Below, in pieces: positions 1 through 10,190 of a DNA stretch of 64,000 nucleotides; position 1 is the stretch's first letter; every line of letters begins with the position of its first letter. The translations under genes were made by a program, and so were the position numbers. The DNA comes from Algoriphagus sp. NG3 (GTDB taxonomy: Bacteria; Bacteroidota; Bacteroidia; Cytophagales; Cyclobacteriaceae): the NCBI RefSeq assembly GCF_034119865.1, contig NZ_CP139421.1, positions 2,728,001-2,792,000 on the forward strand, written 5' to 3'. The notes beneath the pieces are model-generated. The model did no database searches. It was not told where the DNA came from and worked only from the letters and a program-made list of their open reading frames with translations.

Positions 1-963
1 TCTTTCGTATGAAGATTGAATAATAGAAGGTCCATAAGCTCTATTATTCTGTCTGGTCCCAATATTAATACTTGGGATTCCATAATACGGAGCCTCTCTT
101 ATTCCGGCACTGCTATTACCTATCAAGAATTTAGCGTGTTTGAGTAGAACCAGAAAATATTCAAATCGAATTGATGGGAATATCTTCACCCTAGGGTTAC
201 CCCTCAAGGTTTCATACCCTTCCAAAATTTGGGAACTTCCCAAGTCATTGTTAGGATAGATGATTATGTAATTATTTGAATCAGAAGAAATGGTTGCAAT
301 TAGTTCCTGAACTATTTTCGGTAATTGATGATTTTCCGTAGTCACCGGATGGAACATTAAAATAGCAAAGTCTTCAAATTCAATATCATAATAGTTTTTC
401 GACTCTACAATATCAGGAAGTCCCTCTGAAAACATAATATCTATATCCGGTGACCCAATCACAAAAACCTGATTTTCCAATTCTCCCATTTGGATCAATC
501 TCTTCTTGGCCAATTCATTTGCCACAAAATGTATATGGCTCATTTTACTTACCGAATGTCTGATTATTTCATCAACAGTCCCTGACACTTCTCCTCCTTC
601 AATGTGTCCTACTAGAATATTATTCAATGCTCCGACTATTGCTCCTGCCAAAGCCTCCACCCGATCTCCATGAACAATAATCATATCGGGAGTCTCTTCT
701 TTGATAAAAGAGGAAAGTCCATCAATCGTCTTTGCCAACGTGAGATCCATAGTAGTCTCAGAGGTGAAATTGATAAATTTAAAGATATTGGAAAACCCTG
801 ACTTCTCTATCTCCTTAACCGTGATACCATACTGATGCTGCATGTGCATACCAGTAGCAAATATATGAACATCAAACAAGCCAGAATTCACACATACTCT
901 GATCAGAGACTTTAATTTCCCAAAATCTGCCCGTGTCCCGGTTAAAAATAAAATTTTCCTCAT
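1..963 (-). CDS. neuC: UDP-N-acetylglucosamine 2-epimerase, hydrolysing (NeuC/LegG type), 3' end outside window
   Basis: The reading frame starts at the ATG at 963 and stays open to the window edge, giving 321 residues of a family usually near 380, so the C-terminus is missing. The N-terminus reads MRKILFLTGTRADFGKL, typical of this epimerase, followed by HGDRVEALAGA and GHIEGGEVSGTVDE, which are conserved around the UDP-sugar site, and a C-terminal GNSSAGIREAP motif. The enzyme hydrolyses UDP-GlcNAc (or the 2,4-diacetamido analogue in legionaminate synthesis) to the free ManNAc-type sugar used by NeuB. It lies 6 bp after neuB and is the third gene of neuA-neuB-neuC. Whether the product is neuraminic or legionaminic acid cannot be told from this fragment. 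Confidence 0.9.
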   Translation of the reverse strand, partial: MRKILFLTGTRADFGKLKSLIRVCVNSGLFDVHIFATGMHMQHQYGITVKEIEKSGFSNIFKFINFTSETTMDLTLAKTIDGLSSFIKEETPDMIIVHGDRVEALAGAIVGALNNILVGHIEGGEVSGTVDEIIRHSVSKMSHIHFVANELAKKRLIQMGELENQVFVIGSPDIDIMFSEGLPDIVESKNYYDIEFEDFAILMFHPVTTENHQLPKIVQELIATISSDSNNYIIIYPNNDLGSSQILEGYETLRGNPRVKIFPSIRFEYFLVLLKHAKFLIGNSSAGIREAPYYGIPSINIGTRQNNRAYGPSIIQSSYER

Positions 964-969
964 TTCTAC

Positions 970-2007
970 TTACTTAACAACATCCCTCCAACTGATTTGC
1001 TCATCCTCCTCAATATCCCTCGCAGCCACTTTACCAATTACATCTTCATAGAATTCAGCCTTGATCTCTCCTGTACCAGGCCTTTTCACCCAAGTGTTTT
1101 CTTTGCTAAAGACATCTCCCTTCTCGACCCTTTTGATAGAACATAAAGTAGCAAATGCAAAATCAATAGTTACTTGCTCCTCAGCTGCTGGCTCTTTCTT
1201 GCCACCCAACATCTGCTGAATAACTCTACTTCCAAGGATTAACTCCCTAGTACTATCTTCGTCCATCGAACAGACTATATCTGGCCCCTGCCTCTGCATA
1301 TGGTCGGTAAAATGTCTTTCCAATATCACCCCGCCCAGTGCTACAGCTGCAAAACAAGCATGATTGGATACTGTGTGGTCACTTAGGCCAACTGGAATAT
1401 CGGGAAACTCATTCATCAGTTCCTGCATTGCCCCTAGCCTTACCAGATGATTAGGAGTTGGGTATAAATTGGTAGTATGCAATAATGCAAAAGGAACCTT
1501 ATGCTTTTGGATTACTTGTACTGATTTGCGTACACTTTCTAAGCTGTTCATGCCAGTGCTCAAAATCATCGGCTTTCCGAATGATGCTATATGATTTAAT
1601 AATGGATGATTGTTGCATTCTCCACTCCCTATCTTAAAGGCAGAAACTCCCATCTTTTGGAGACGGTCAGCCGCCGCTCTTGAAAAAGGGGTAGATATAA
1701 AAATCATCCCCTTAGAATGCACATAATCCATTAATGCTATTTCATCCTCTTCATTCAGTGCGCACTTAGCCATGATATCGTAAATTGATTCAGTAGCATT
1801 GCCTGGAATCACTGATTTGGCAGCTTTACTCATTTCATCTTCGACTATATGTGTCTGATGTTTCAGTACCTCCACGCCTGCCCTAGCGGCAGCATCCACC
1901 ATCTCAAAAGCCACCTTTAAACTTCCACCATGATTAATCCCAAGTTCTGCTATCACCAAAGGTGGATATGCCTTTCCAACAGCTCTGTTTCCAATTTTAA
2001 ATTCCAT
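970..2007 (-). CDS. neuB: N-acetylneuraminate synthase family protein (NeuB/LegI type)
   Basis: This 345-residue protein condenses phosphoenolpyruvate with an N-acyl mannosamine-type sugar to give a nine-carbon nonulosonic acid. The N-terminal TIM barrel begins FKIGNRAVG and carries [26 protein letters not shown] and GLSDHT, all family landmarks. The last 60 or so residues form a SAF (antifreeze-like) domain with VKRPGTGEI. The frame is open upstream to 2040, but the start at 2007 gives the normal family length and N-terminus, and it overlaps the neuA end by only 11 bp, which suggests translational coupling. The product could be Neu5Ac or legionaminate; pseudaminate is less likely because a NeuC-type epimerase follows. 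Confidence 0.93.
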   Translation of the reverse strand: MEFKIGNRAVGKAYPPLVIAELGINHGGSLKVAFEMVDAAARAGVEVLKHQTHIVEDEMSKAAKSVIPGNATESIYDIMAKCALNEEDEIALMDYVHSKGMIFISTPFSRAAADRLQKMGVSAFKIGSGECNNHPLLNHIASFGKPMILSTGMNSLESVRKSVQVIQKHKVPFALLHTTNLYPTPNHLVRLGAMQELMNEFPDIPVGLSDHTVSNHACFAAVALGGVILERHFTDHMQRQGPDIVCSMDEDSTRELILGSRVIQQMLGGKKEPAAEEQVTIDFAFATLCSIKRVEKGDVFSKENTWVKRPGTGEIKAEFYEDVIGKVAARDIEEDEQISWRDVVK

Positions 2008-2680
2008 TATTAATGTGTGTTTTAAGTATTGCTTCCGCAAAAATCAAATCGTCGGGGTAATCTATGTCCACCTGTGCAAACACATGCTCTATAACCATGG
2101 GATAAGCATCCTGCCCTACTACAAAGCCATTTTTCACTAAATCCACAGATGAAATATACAATAGCCCATTTTCATAAAACAATGGCTCTATATCCTGCAT
2201 TCTCTGTCCGGGTAAATAATTCCTTGGCTTGAAAAGGTTGTTCTCTATTGATCCAAATTTCTTGTTCAATTGAGAAAAAGTTACCAGACTAGACCTTTTC
2301 TCCCTCAAATATACCGCTATTCCTTCTTGTAATAGTTTGGGTGGTCTGAGAGGATTGGTCACCTGAAGTAACACAATTGCATCAACAGCTATGTTCTCCT
2401 TCTCCCAAAAGGCAACCTGATCTTTAAGGACATCTACAGTAGAGGTTAAATCTCCAGCTAAATAGCCCGGTCTGTCATAGAAATTGACCTCGAAAGTGGA
2501 GGCTATCTCCAAAATCTCCGGATCATCTGTATTGATCCAGATATCATTTCGATCTATTCCCGAATCAATTGCATATTGGATTGAGTAATTAATTAAAGGA
2601 ACTCCACTAAGTCTTGCTTTATTCTTCCCTGGAAATCTTTTTGAGCCAAACCTGGCAGGTACCACAACTTTAAAATTCAT
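1997..2680 (-). CDS. neuA: CMP-N-acetylneuraminate cytidylyltransferase (acylneuraminate cytidylyltransferase)
   Basis: The 227-residue protein opens with [15 protein letters not shown], the nucleotide-binding loop of CMP-sialate and CMP-KDO synthetases, and carries [11 protein letters not shown], a conserved block that helps position CTP and the sugar acid. It activates a nonulosonic acid with CTP so that glycosyltransferases can use it. It is the first gene of the neuA-neuB-neuC run. The 193 bp upstream separate it from the adhesin gene and contain a weak promoter candidate. Length and motifs are ordinary for bacterial NeuA; sugar specificity cannot be read from sequence. Confidence 0.93.
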   Translation of the reverse strand: MNFKVVVPARFGSKRFPGKNKARLSGVPLINYSIQYAIDSGIDRNDIWINTDDPEILEIASTFEVNFYDRPGYLAGDLTSTVDVLKDQVAFWEKENIAVDAIVLLQVTNPLRPPKLLQEGIAVYLREKRSSLVTFSQLNKKFGSIENNLFKPRNYLPGQRMQDIEPLFYENGLLYISSVDLVKNGFVVGQDAYPMVIEHVFAQVDIDYPDDLIFAEAILKTHINNGI

Positions 2681-2778
2681 TTTTCATTTAGGGAATTCAG
2701 ACAAAAACTTACTTCAAGGGATGTAGAGCAGATTAAACTTATTTATCCCGGCTTAATCTAAAGCCCATCATTCGAATC

Positions 2779-2786
2779 CAAAAATA
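2779..2786 (-). promoter_or_regulatory. Candidate Bacteroidota -7 element upstream of neuA
   Basis: On the minus strand this reads TATTTTTG, matching the TAnnTTTG consensus of the Bacteroidota primary sigma factor, about 100 bp before the neuA start. I find no convincing -33 TTG at the right distance, so it may be a chance match in AT-rich DNA. The rest of the 2681-2873 gap shows nothing else I can support. Confidence 0.25.
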
Positions 2787-2873
2787 CACAATTCTACCAA
2801 TTGGCTATATCTTTATTTCATCGCCGTAGCCAAGCTGGATTCCTATATCTAACTGAAGGAAGAAAAGACCATC

Positions 2874-5800
2874 TTACCTGATCAAAATAAACACGCCTGT
2901 TTGGGTGCCTTTCTGCCCCCCCCGACTGGTATAATTGACTCGATATACATAATTGCCATTTGGCACATCCTTTCCATTAAATTTCCCGTCCCAGCCGATA
3001 TTTTCCATTGAGTCCGAACTAAAGATAAAATTACCCCATGTATTAAAAATCAGAAGCTCAATCTGGGCAAGCCCTCGAAATTTCGGGCTGAACAAATTGT
3101 TTTTACCATCTGATCTATCCGGGGTAAATGCATCAGGTACTATAACCAGAAAATCATCTGACACTTCAACTACTCTCTGAAACTCGGATTCGCACCCATT
3201 CCTATCCAACGTAGTAAGTTTAATGGTATAGCTACCTTTCTTTTCATAGGCATGTACCGGGTTTTGATCTGAACTGAAATCCCCATCACCAAAATCCCAA
3301 CTCCAAAGCACAGCATCCCCCTGGGAGGTATCTATAAACTCCACATCTTCGCCGATATTGATATCCTGGTTCATGGATATATTCCCATCGTCGATCTCAA
3401 TCTGGTAATCAAAGGAAGCAACCAGTTCCGTTTCGGAAATCACAACTAGTATACGTTCTGAGGGTGTTAGACAAGAACTTCCTTTAAATCCCATCTGAAC
3501 ATTGTATGTCCCGGATACAGAAATAGCTTTAACTTCTTCTAATCTCATATTTCCTCCGGAAGGGTTTCTCACATAATAATCATATGTGTCCGAATTAAAC
3601 CCATCTATAAATAGAGTCAGATCTACTGTTTGCCTTGGATCACAAATAATAGAAGGGTTGGAGGTCCTTAGATTAGGCAATCCTGTGACGCGCACCTTGA
3701 CTTCTTTCAACTCACTACCGCATATTCCTTCTCCGGCAGCACCAACATATACTTCTAAAGGCGTATCGCTTGCCGGTAGTCCACTGATGGTGAGCTGCCC
3801 GTCAGGAGCAATAGAGTATGCTGCCCCATCAAAGGTTCCATTTTGTATGACATCGGTGCCATTCTTATCTCTATACCAGGTAAACCGGGGAGATAAAGTT
3901 GGATTCGGAACACTTGGACTCAATAGAGCATCGTCTCCTACACAAATCTCCACATCATCAGCCAGCACCGGAGTTGGCGCATCTACGATGGATAGTACTT
4001 CTGTCGCCAGTTCACACCCGCTGTCGTCATTGATCCGAAGGATGTAATCTCCCCTTCCAAATCCGCTAATTTCAAACGAATCCCCGATCCACGTAATCTG
4101 TGCAGCGACTGATTGTCCCTGGGATGTCTCAACAGTTATTGAGTAGGGTTGCCATCCTCCCGAAAGCACACCGTGAATCAAGCCATTATCCTGGCTACAC
4201 GAAGCGTCTATTACATTCAATGACACCAGCTCCAAAGGAGCTTGCGGCCCTATGATCTCAACCGTTTGTGGTAAAATGTATTCACAACCAGAAGCATGAA
4301 TGGCAGATAAACGGTACACTCCAGGTTCCAAATTTTCGATCCGATTGGCCGGGTAGGCTTGGTATACCCCTCCATTGACGCTAAATTGAATGTTGGACGC
4401 CCCTACTGCTGAGTTTAGAACAATAGCTCCACCCTCTCCAAAGCAGATCTCATCTTCGGCCATAGCAGTAAATACCGGATCAGCATAGATCCGCACTTCC
4501 ACTACCTGTATGTCTCCCTCGCAGATATCTGGGCCTTCTACCCGAACGGAGTACATGAGCGGTGAATTAGACTCCAGAAGTCCGGAGACAATCAGTGTAC
4601 CATCCGAACCCACCTGATAAGAAGCCGCTCCCCTCTGCGTTCCATCCAGTATTTCCTCTCCGGAAGCTGTCGTACCAAAGAACCATCTAAATGTTTTATC
4701 CGCCGCAGGAGGATTGATGTCAGGACTTACTCGTATCTGCTCACCTTCACAGATTTCCACCAGATTGTCAACCAAAATCTCAGTGGGACCATCCAAAATT
4801 TCCACGGGGGTATCCAAGTCCACCACACAGCCCTCGGCATCAGTTACCTGAAGCTCGTAGCTACCGGCCACCAGTCCATCAAAAGTATACTGAGTGTCAG
4901 TGGTCTGGATGGTAGTCTCCGCACCGGAGCCCAGGCGTGTGAGGATCACTACATATTCAGGCCATCCACCCTCCATGGATACGGTAATCAGTCCATCGTC
5001 AACCCCACAGGCAGCATTTTTGGTGTCAATCACCTGTAAATCCAAAGACGCTGTCCCCAGAATTTCGACAACTTTCAACTCGGCCTCACACCCATATTGG
5101 GACCGGGTAAGAATCTCATACACGCCCGGCCCGAAGTTTTGGGACTCCAAAGCGGCCTTAGAGACAAATCCCCTTCCATTTATGGAAAATTCCCATGCAT
5201 CTGATCCTTGTGATAGCACCTGAATCTTCCCATCTGCCGCTCCCGCACAGGTCTCTACTCTCTGGTCAAACTCAGGATCCGGGATAGGGGCTATAGTCAA
5301 TTCAACCGGAATTTCCTCATCAGTACAGGCCACATAAAAATAATAGGTATAAACCCCGGGAGCCAAACCTTTAATCGTCAATCTAGGATTGATCCACACC
5401 GAATCATCCACTTCATAGCTGACGGTCGGCTCGTCTTCATCCTGCCCAGTCTCTATTAATCCATCCCTATCAGGATTTTTATACCAAAACACCTCTGTAG
5501 AAGCCGGGGGATCATTTGGATCAGGAGCCAAGTGAACAGGGATCAAAACGACCTCTTCCCCCTCACATTCTGCTAAAACCTGGGCTACCTGATATTCCGG
5601 ATCAGGCATGCTCCCGACTTCAATTTCCAATATTTCCACACAACCACCTGCATCGGTGACCATCATGGTATAAGTACCAGGGAAAATATCCTCCAGGCCA
5701 CGGTCTGAGCCTTGAGTCAGAGGTGTTCCTGACACTCCTCCTTCCAGCCACTCTATTGTATAGGGTTCCACCCCTCCAGTCACAGTCAGGTTTTGGATGA

Positions 5801-8800
5801 TACCATTGGGCAACCCGCAGGAGGCTTTGAGTACATCAAAGGATTGAATAGTCAGAAGAGAATCTGGTTGGAAAATCGTCATGGAAAACTCCTCCCAGCA
5901 TCCACTCGCTCCGTTATCTACCCGGATCGAATAATCCCCCGCAACTAGTTCGGTAAATATGCCGCTGCTATTGGATTCACCGGTAGAGAGCAGAGTGTAG
6001 ATAAAGTCATTTGACCCTCCGCTGTCTAGCCGGATCGACCCGTCATTCCCTTCATAGCAGCTTACATCTTCTAGTTTGAATATGGGAGCAGGCATGGCAT
6101 TGACCTGTACCTCAGCCCTCAGCTTGGGGCCATCACAAATCTTTCCGTCTTCATCGGTGATTTCCAAAAGAAACACATACGCAGTATCTGAGGCAGGCAG
6201 ACCGGTAAAAGAAGCCTCCCCATCAGAAGAAACACTGACCTCTGCCCCTACTATCTCATCCCCGTCTTCCAGGGCAATCTCATCGCCGTCTTCATCCAAA
6301 TAATACCACTTATAAATAGGAGAGGAACCTGCCAGTTCAATCACAACAGGACGGACAGTGGCAGTCTCCAAACCTCCTCCACCAGGCACTGCTTCACAAA
6401 TCTCATCTCCTTCTACCTCAAATCTCGGATCTGTATCAGGCGTACCGGGCAGGCTATAGACTAGCGTACAACTTTGCTGGTCAGTCACAGTGACTGTATA
6501 ATTCGTCTCTGAAGCCAAGCCTGTCAGTGTAAATTCTTCAGATGAATCATCATAAGTAATATCTCCTACTGGACCTCCCGTCACTGATATGGAGTTGGTA
6601 TCATAAGGGTCATTTCCTCCCTCTACAATGAAGATCCAGGAACCATTGTCCAGCCCACAGCTGGCCGGTACACGAATTATTTCACTGATGGAAATCGGGT
6701 CATCAGGACCAACAATGCTGAATTCTTCTGGGAAAAAACAAACCTGAGGATGCCGCACTTCCAGCGTATAATCCCCTATAGCAAGTTGGTCATAGTTATA
6801 TTGGACTACTGTACGTTCATCGACAACAGTACCGTTCTGGTCTTTGATGGTGAAAGTCTTCTGGCCTGAAACCCCAAGGTCGTCTGTCTCCACCCTACCT
6901 CTGCCATCCAGACACCAGTCCCCCTCGGTCTGCAGAGTCACTTCGATGGAAGGGAAAACGGTGATGGTAACGGACTGGGGTTCGTCTAAAAAGGGGCAGA
7001 AATTCCCTCCTGGGTTTGTTTGCCTTTCGGCTTCCACATATAGGGTATATGTTTTGGGTGAGGTGCCGTCTGCCTGGAGCCCCTCTAAACTCAGTGACCC
7101 GTCGGCACCTACGGTCACAGTGGCTTGAGAGCCGTCGATATCCACCGTAGCACCGGATTGGAGTGCCCCGCCCACCCGGTCCTCGGCAGTGTACCAAAGG
7201 AAGCTCGCCTGAATATCATTGGGATTGGGATTGTACAGATCCTGCACCTTTGCAGTAATAATCGCAGGTTCTCCTTCACAGAAAGAATCCGATGCGACTT
7301 CTACATCAAGGGGGGTCCCCATCTCTTGACCAATCACCTCCCGGTAAATTTCCAACTGACAGGTGCCTCCATGGTCTGAAGGGTTGGCCACATAAAGTGT
7401 ATAGGTATCAATATTGACATTTGGAAGTATAAAGCGTCGTTCATTTCCTCCCAAATCCTCCACCGTTCCTACCTGACCTAAAACCCCACCTTCCAAAGCA
7501 TGCCACCAGTAATCATACCCATCATACAAATTACTGACTACCAACTCAATGCTTCCATCATTCTGACCATCACAGGTAGGGTTTTGCACCTCTGCGGAAA
7601 CCAATTCAGGATTCGGCAATATTGTAACAGTGATCTTCTTAGGCTCTGAAACCAGGCCATAACGATCCGTCACGGTGTACCAAATGGTTGTTTCACCCAC
7701 AAACCCTTCAGTTGGAGTAAAGTCAATTTTCACTTCGTCCCGATTGGCATCTGTAAGCTCTCCCAAGTTTGATTTAAAGGTACCGCCGGAAGTAGTGACT
7801 TCATAGTTTTCAGGATCGCAAATCCCATAACATGGTCCGTCTCCAAAACCACAACCGGAGTCTGTCGTCGGAGGCCAGGGGTTGGATGAGCCAGGAGTGG
7901 GTATTTCGGACTCATGTTCGTACAGCTGAAGACAGCGGATAAAATTGTCGGCTCTATCGTTCAAATTGACAATGGGAAACTGAATCGTCATATCAGCTTC
8001 ATCCTCACATATCCGGAAGTTTTTGTCTTCGGTGCGGGGTCTTAGCGCATCGTTGATTTCGGATACTTCCGCTACTACGTTTTTTATTTCATGTATATTA
8101 TTGGCTCCACCGATGGATGCGGCAAAGCCAAGCTTTAAAGTCTCAAAACCTGCATAATTGTAAGGCTCTTGATCAAAAATCTGTACTATTCTTTCATTAC
8201 CATCTGTATTAACCAGCATATACATAGAAAGCAAGTATCCTGATCCATTAGGTTCAAGATTAAGAAAAACCTTTCTATAACCTACCTGATCACAACTTTC
8301 AACCCTTTGGTTCGATGTCACGTCAAGGGTAAACTCCTCTCCCGGCTCGACACACAAGGTGCAAGCGGGGCTTGAATAGTTGGTGTACTTATGTAGAGAT
8401 CTGAGGTATGGATAAGGTATTGGAGAAGCATTGTGGGGACCTCTCACCAAAATCGAATGGGGTCTTAGCCACTGTCCTGCATTTTGCTCTGCTGGTGTTG
8501 GCATCGGCGGTGCATCTAGATTTGGCTCATAGTCCTCAATACCTGTAACCCTTCCTTCCGTATTGGTCGCAAAATTCCCATATTCATCCAGGGAAACACC
8601 AATATATCCACCAGTCAATCCCGGATTATTGTTTGCCAAGCAGCGCTGATAGCTCTCAATTTGTGCAGGTGTAGCTCCAGATCCAGGATCTACACACTGT
8701 CTTTGATACGGAGCATAACTAAGTGATCCACCTAGCCCCCCGGGTCTAAATTGCCATGGCCCAGTAACATTGCCATACCTTCCATCAAACATGAAGAAGC

Positions 8801-9173
8801 TGATTCCGTCAGCCCCAACATTAGATGTGGATCCATAGCTGAAATATTCAAATGAAACTTTTACCCCATATTTTGAAGAAAATGGAATATCTATGTAAGC
8901 ATAGCCGACATTTCCCTGATCCGTATTTCCTGAAGCTTCAGTTAGTCTTAGGGCACCTTGACCATTGGGTTGATTAGTCAAATATGCTCCAAGCTTTCCT
9001 ACTTCTCCACCTAATATAGTTTCGCCCCTAGTTTGATCAAGAGTGCCCGTAAAGGGCTCACAATAAGGGAACCCCTCCCTGGAGATAGATATGGCATCCT
9101 GAGCACTAGTACGTAATGCCAGCGTAAGAAACAACCATAGACAGAAAAAAAAGCGTTTGTCCAATATGGTCAT
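2874..9173 (-). CDS. Giant secreted adhesin: lectin-like N-terminus, SprB-type repeats, PKD and gliding-motility C-terminal domain
   Basis: Starting at 9173 the protein has 2099 residues. The start is set by the signal peptide (MTILDKRFFFCLWLF then a cut near TSAQ); the frame is open to 9296 but that would run into the next gene. Residues about 38-380 resemble an L-type lectin/concanavalin-like domain (GADGISFFMFDG). Residues about 525-1845 are a superrepeat of three Cys-containing beta modules, one resembling SprB repeats (ASCG..NG..GG..PY). A PKD domain with WDFGDGDFSSDQNPVHAY lies near 1920-2000. The last 95 residues (VPDAFTP, FNTWGN, WDGKFNGKDVPNGNYVY) match the CHU_C/type B C-terminal signal for the type IX secretion system. 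It is probably a surface adhesin or glycan-binding protein. The DNA looks less AT-rich than the flanking glycosyltransferase genes. Confidence 0.85.
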   Translation of the reverse strand: MTILDKRFFFCLWLFLTLALRTSAQDAISISREGFPYCEPFTGTLDQTRGETILGGEVGKLGAYLTNQPNGQGALRLTEASGNTDQGNVGYAYIDIPFSSKYGVKVSFEYFSYGSTSNVGADGISFFMFDGRYGNVTGPWQFRPGGLGGSLSYAPYQRQCVDPGSGATPAQIESYQRCLANNNPGLTGGYIGVSLDEYGNFATNTEGRVTGIEDYEPNLDAPPMPTPAEQNAGQWLRPHSILVRGPHNASPIPYPYLRSLHKYTNYSSPACTLCVEPGEEFTLDVTSNQRVESCDQVGYRKVFLNLEPNGSGYLLSMYMLVNTDGNERIVQIFDQEPYNYAGFETLKLGFAASIGGANNIHEIKNVVAEVSEINDALRPRTEDKNFRICEDEADMTIQFPIVNLNDRADNFIRCLQLYEHESEIPTPGSSNPWPPTTDSGCGFGDGPCYGICDPENYEVTTSGGTFKSNLGELTDANRDEVKIDFTPTEGFVGETTIWYTVTDRYGLVSEPKKITVTILPNPELVSAEVQNPTCDGQNDGSIELVVSNLYDGYDYWWHALEGGVLGQVGTVEDLGGNERRFILPNVNIDTYTLYVANPSDHGGTCQLEIYREVIGQEMGTPLDVEVASDSFCEGEPAIITAKVQDLYNPNPNDIQASFLWYTAEDRVGGALQSGATVDIDGSQATVTVGADGSLSLEGLQADGTSPKTYTLYVEAERQTNPGGNFCPFLDEPQSVTITVFPSIEVTLQTEGDWCLDGRGRVETDDLGVSGQKTFTIKDQNGTVVDERTVVQYNYDQLAIGDYTLEVRHPQVCFFPEEFSIVGPDDPISISEIIRVPASCGLDNGSWIFIVEGGNDPYDTNSISVTGGPVGDITYDDSSEEFTLTGLASETNYTVTVTDQQSCTLVYSLPGTPDTDPRFEVEGDEICEAVPGGGGLETATVRPVVIELAGSSPIYKWYYLDEDGDEIALEDGDEIVGAEVSVSSDGEASFTGLPASDTAYVFLLEITDEDGKICDGPKLRAEVQVNAMPAPIFKLEDVSCYEGNDGSIRLDSGGSNDFIYTLLSTGESNSSGIFTELVAGDYSIRVDNGASGCWEEFSMTIFQPDSLLTIQSFDVLKASCGLPNGIIQNLTVTGGVEPYTIEWLEGGVSGTPLTQGSDRGLEDIFPGTYTMMVTDAGGCVEILEIEVGSMPDPEYQVAQVLAECEGEEVVLIPVHLAPDPNDPPASTEVFWYKNPDRDGLIETGQDEDEPTVSYEVDDSVWINPRLTIKGLAPGVYTYYFYVACTDEEIPVELTIAPIPDPEFDQRVETCAGAADGKIQVLSQGSDAWEFSINGRGFVSKAALESQNFGPGVYEILTRSQYGCEAELKVVEILGTASLDLQVIDTKNAACGVDDGLITVSMEGGWPEYVVILTRLGSGAETTIQTTDTQYTFDGLVAGSYELQVTDAEGCVVDLDTPVEILDGPTEILVDNLVEICEGEQIRVSPDINPPAADKTFRWFFGTTASGEEILDGTQRGAASYQVGSDGTLIVSGLLESNSPLMYSVRVEGPDICEGDIQVVEVRIYADPVFTAMAEDEICFGEGGAIVLNSAVGASNIQFSVNGGVYQAYPANRIENLEPGVYRLSAIHASGCEYILPQTVEIIGPQAPLELVSLNVIDASCSQDNGLIHGVLSGGWQPYSITVETSQGQSVAAQITWIGDSFEISGFGRGDYILRINDDSGCELATEVLSIVDAPTPVLADDVEICVGDDALLSPSVPNPTLSPRFTWYRDKNGTDVIQNGTFDGAAYSIAPDGQLTISGLPASDTPLEVYVGAAGEGICGSELKEVKVRVTGLPNLRTSNPSIICDPRQTVDLTLFIDGFNSDTYDYYVRNPSGGNMRLEEVKAISVSGTYNVQMGFKGSSCLTPSERILVVISETELVASFDYQIEIDDGNISMNQDINIGEDVEFIDTSQGDAVLWSWDFGDGDFSSDQNPVHAYEKKGSYTIKLTTLDRNGCESEFQRVVEVSDDFLVIVPDAFTPDRSDGKNNLFSPKFRGLAQIELLIFNTWGNFIFSSDSMENIGWDGKFNGKDVPNGNYVYRVNYTSRGGQKGTQTGVFILIR
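3640..7600 (-). repeat. About 270-residue three-module superrepeat inside the giant adhesin
   Basis: Three module types alternate. Type A has the core ASCG..NG (near 6655, 5815, 5005 and 4190). Type B begins CEGE or CVGD and has a W or WY about 25 residues later (near 7278, 6395, 5560, 4745 and 3935). Type C has C.G..DG.I (near 6910, 6055, 5245 and 4440). Spacing between copies is about 810-880 bp. The copies are diverged in sequence, so these are old protein repeats and not recent tandem DNA duplications. Confidence 0.75.
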
Positions 9174-9197
9174 GGATAGATTATGTAGTAGTAGTCT

Positions 9198-9205
9198 CAA
9201 ATATA
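9198..9205 (-). promoter_or_regulatory. Candidate -7 promoter element for the giant adhesin gene
   Basis: The minus strand reads TATATTTG, a full match to TAnnTTTG, 24 bp before the chosen start at 9173. This would give a leader of roughly 18 nt. A TTG lies only 13 bp further upstream, shorter than the usual spacing, so the -33 element is doubtful. Its position supports the adhesin being transcribed apart from the glycosyltransferase before it. Confidence 0.4.
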
Positions 9206-9246
9206 CAGAATACCCCCGCAATTTCGGTGCCTTGTACTTTCGGAAA

Positions 9247-10164
9247 TCAAATAACCTCCGTTTCAACCACATATATGGGGCGGTTCTTGGACTCATTGAA
9301 AATCTTGGAAATAAATATCCCCACTACTCCGATAGATAACATATTCATCCCTCCCAGAAATAGAATAATGGCAATAGTAGAACTATATCCTGCAACATCG
9401 ATTTCCATAAAAAAAGGTCTGAGTACAATGAATATCAAATACAAGAAGGAGAAAAAAGTGATAGCAAACCCTGTACCCACGATCACTTTGAGTGGCATAT
9501 CTGAAAAAGAAACGATTCCGTCAAAAGCCAGCGCAAACAGTTTAAGGTAATTCTGCTTGGGCTTACCATGCATTCTGGAAGGTCTGGAATAAGTAATGGT
9601 TGCGGTTTTGAAGCCAGGCCAGGACAAAATCCCTTTCATAAAACGGGTCTTTTCCTTTAGCTGGTTGACGGCCTGCACCACCCGCTTATCCATCAATCTA
9701 AAATCGCCGACATTTTCAGGGATATTGCTATCCGAGAGTTTGTTGATGAGTTTATAAAAAAAGCGTGCTGATACAGATTTCATCAGCCCTTCGTCCCGGT
9801 CTGAACGCTTTGCATTGACTACCATAAAACCTTTTTTCCACTCTTCTATCATACTTTCCAACAACTCCGGAGGATCCTGAAGATCGCAGTCCATAGGAAT
9901 CACTACATCCCCGGTGGCATGATGAAGGCCGCATGTAAGAGCCGCTTCCTTGCCAAAATTCCTGCTAAATTTTATGCATTTCAGTTGAGGAAATCTTACC
10001 TTATAAGAAACCAAAATCTCAAATGTGCCATCCTCGCTTCCGTCATCCACACATACAATTTCATACGCATGCCCAAGCGACTCCAACACAGACACCAGCC
10101 GTTCAAAGTAGAATTGAATACTTTCTGACTCGTTAAAAAAAGGGGTGACAATTGAAATTTTCAT
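9247..10164 (-). CDS. Family 2 glycosyltransferase, polyprenyl-phosphate sugar transferase type (GtrB/ArnC-like)
   Basis: The 305-residue protein has a GT-A catalytic domain (SIVTPFFNESESI, VCVDDGSEDGT, MDCDLQDPPELL with the metal-binding acidic motif) and two C-terminal membrane segments (about residues 230-252 and 263-287). This architecture is shared by DPM1/GtrB/ArnC enzymes, which load a sugar onto undecaprenyl phosphate for later transfer on the periplasmic side. It lies 26 bp after the small hexapeptide transferase at 10191. A plausible partner is the multispanning plus-strand protein at 13970, which resembles a GT-C enzyme; that link is inference. Confidence 0.88.
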   Translation of the reverse strand: MKISIVTPFFNESESIQFYFERLVSVLESLGHAYEIVCVDDGSEDGTFEILVSYKVRFPQLKCIKFSRNFGKEAALTCGLHHATGDVVIPMDCDLQDPPELLESMIEEWKKGFMVVNAKRSDRDEGLMKSVSARFFYKLINKLSDSNIPENVGDFRLMDKRVVQAVNQLKEKTRFMKGILSWPGFKTATITYSRPSRMHGKPKQNYLKLFALAFDGIVSFSDMPLKVIVGTGFAITFFSFLYLIFIVLRPFFMEIDVAGYSSTIAIILFLGGMNMLSIGVVGIFISKIFNESKNRPIYVVETEVI

Positions 10165-10190
10165 TTTCTTTGAAGTTTCCTTAAGTAATC

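Noticed and set aside
3586..4047. Plus-strand open frame of 153 codons opposite the giant adhesin gene
   Set aside because: It is antisense to a well-supported coding region with repeat structure, has no recognisable domain, and several similar frames occur along the same gene (for example near 4894 and 6844), which is expected from its codon bias.
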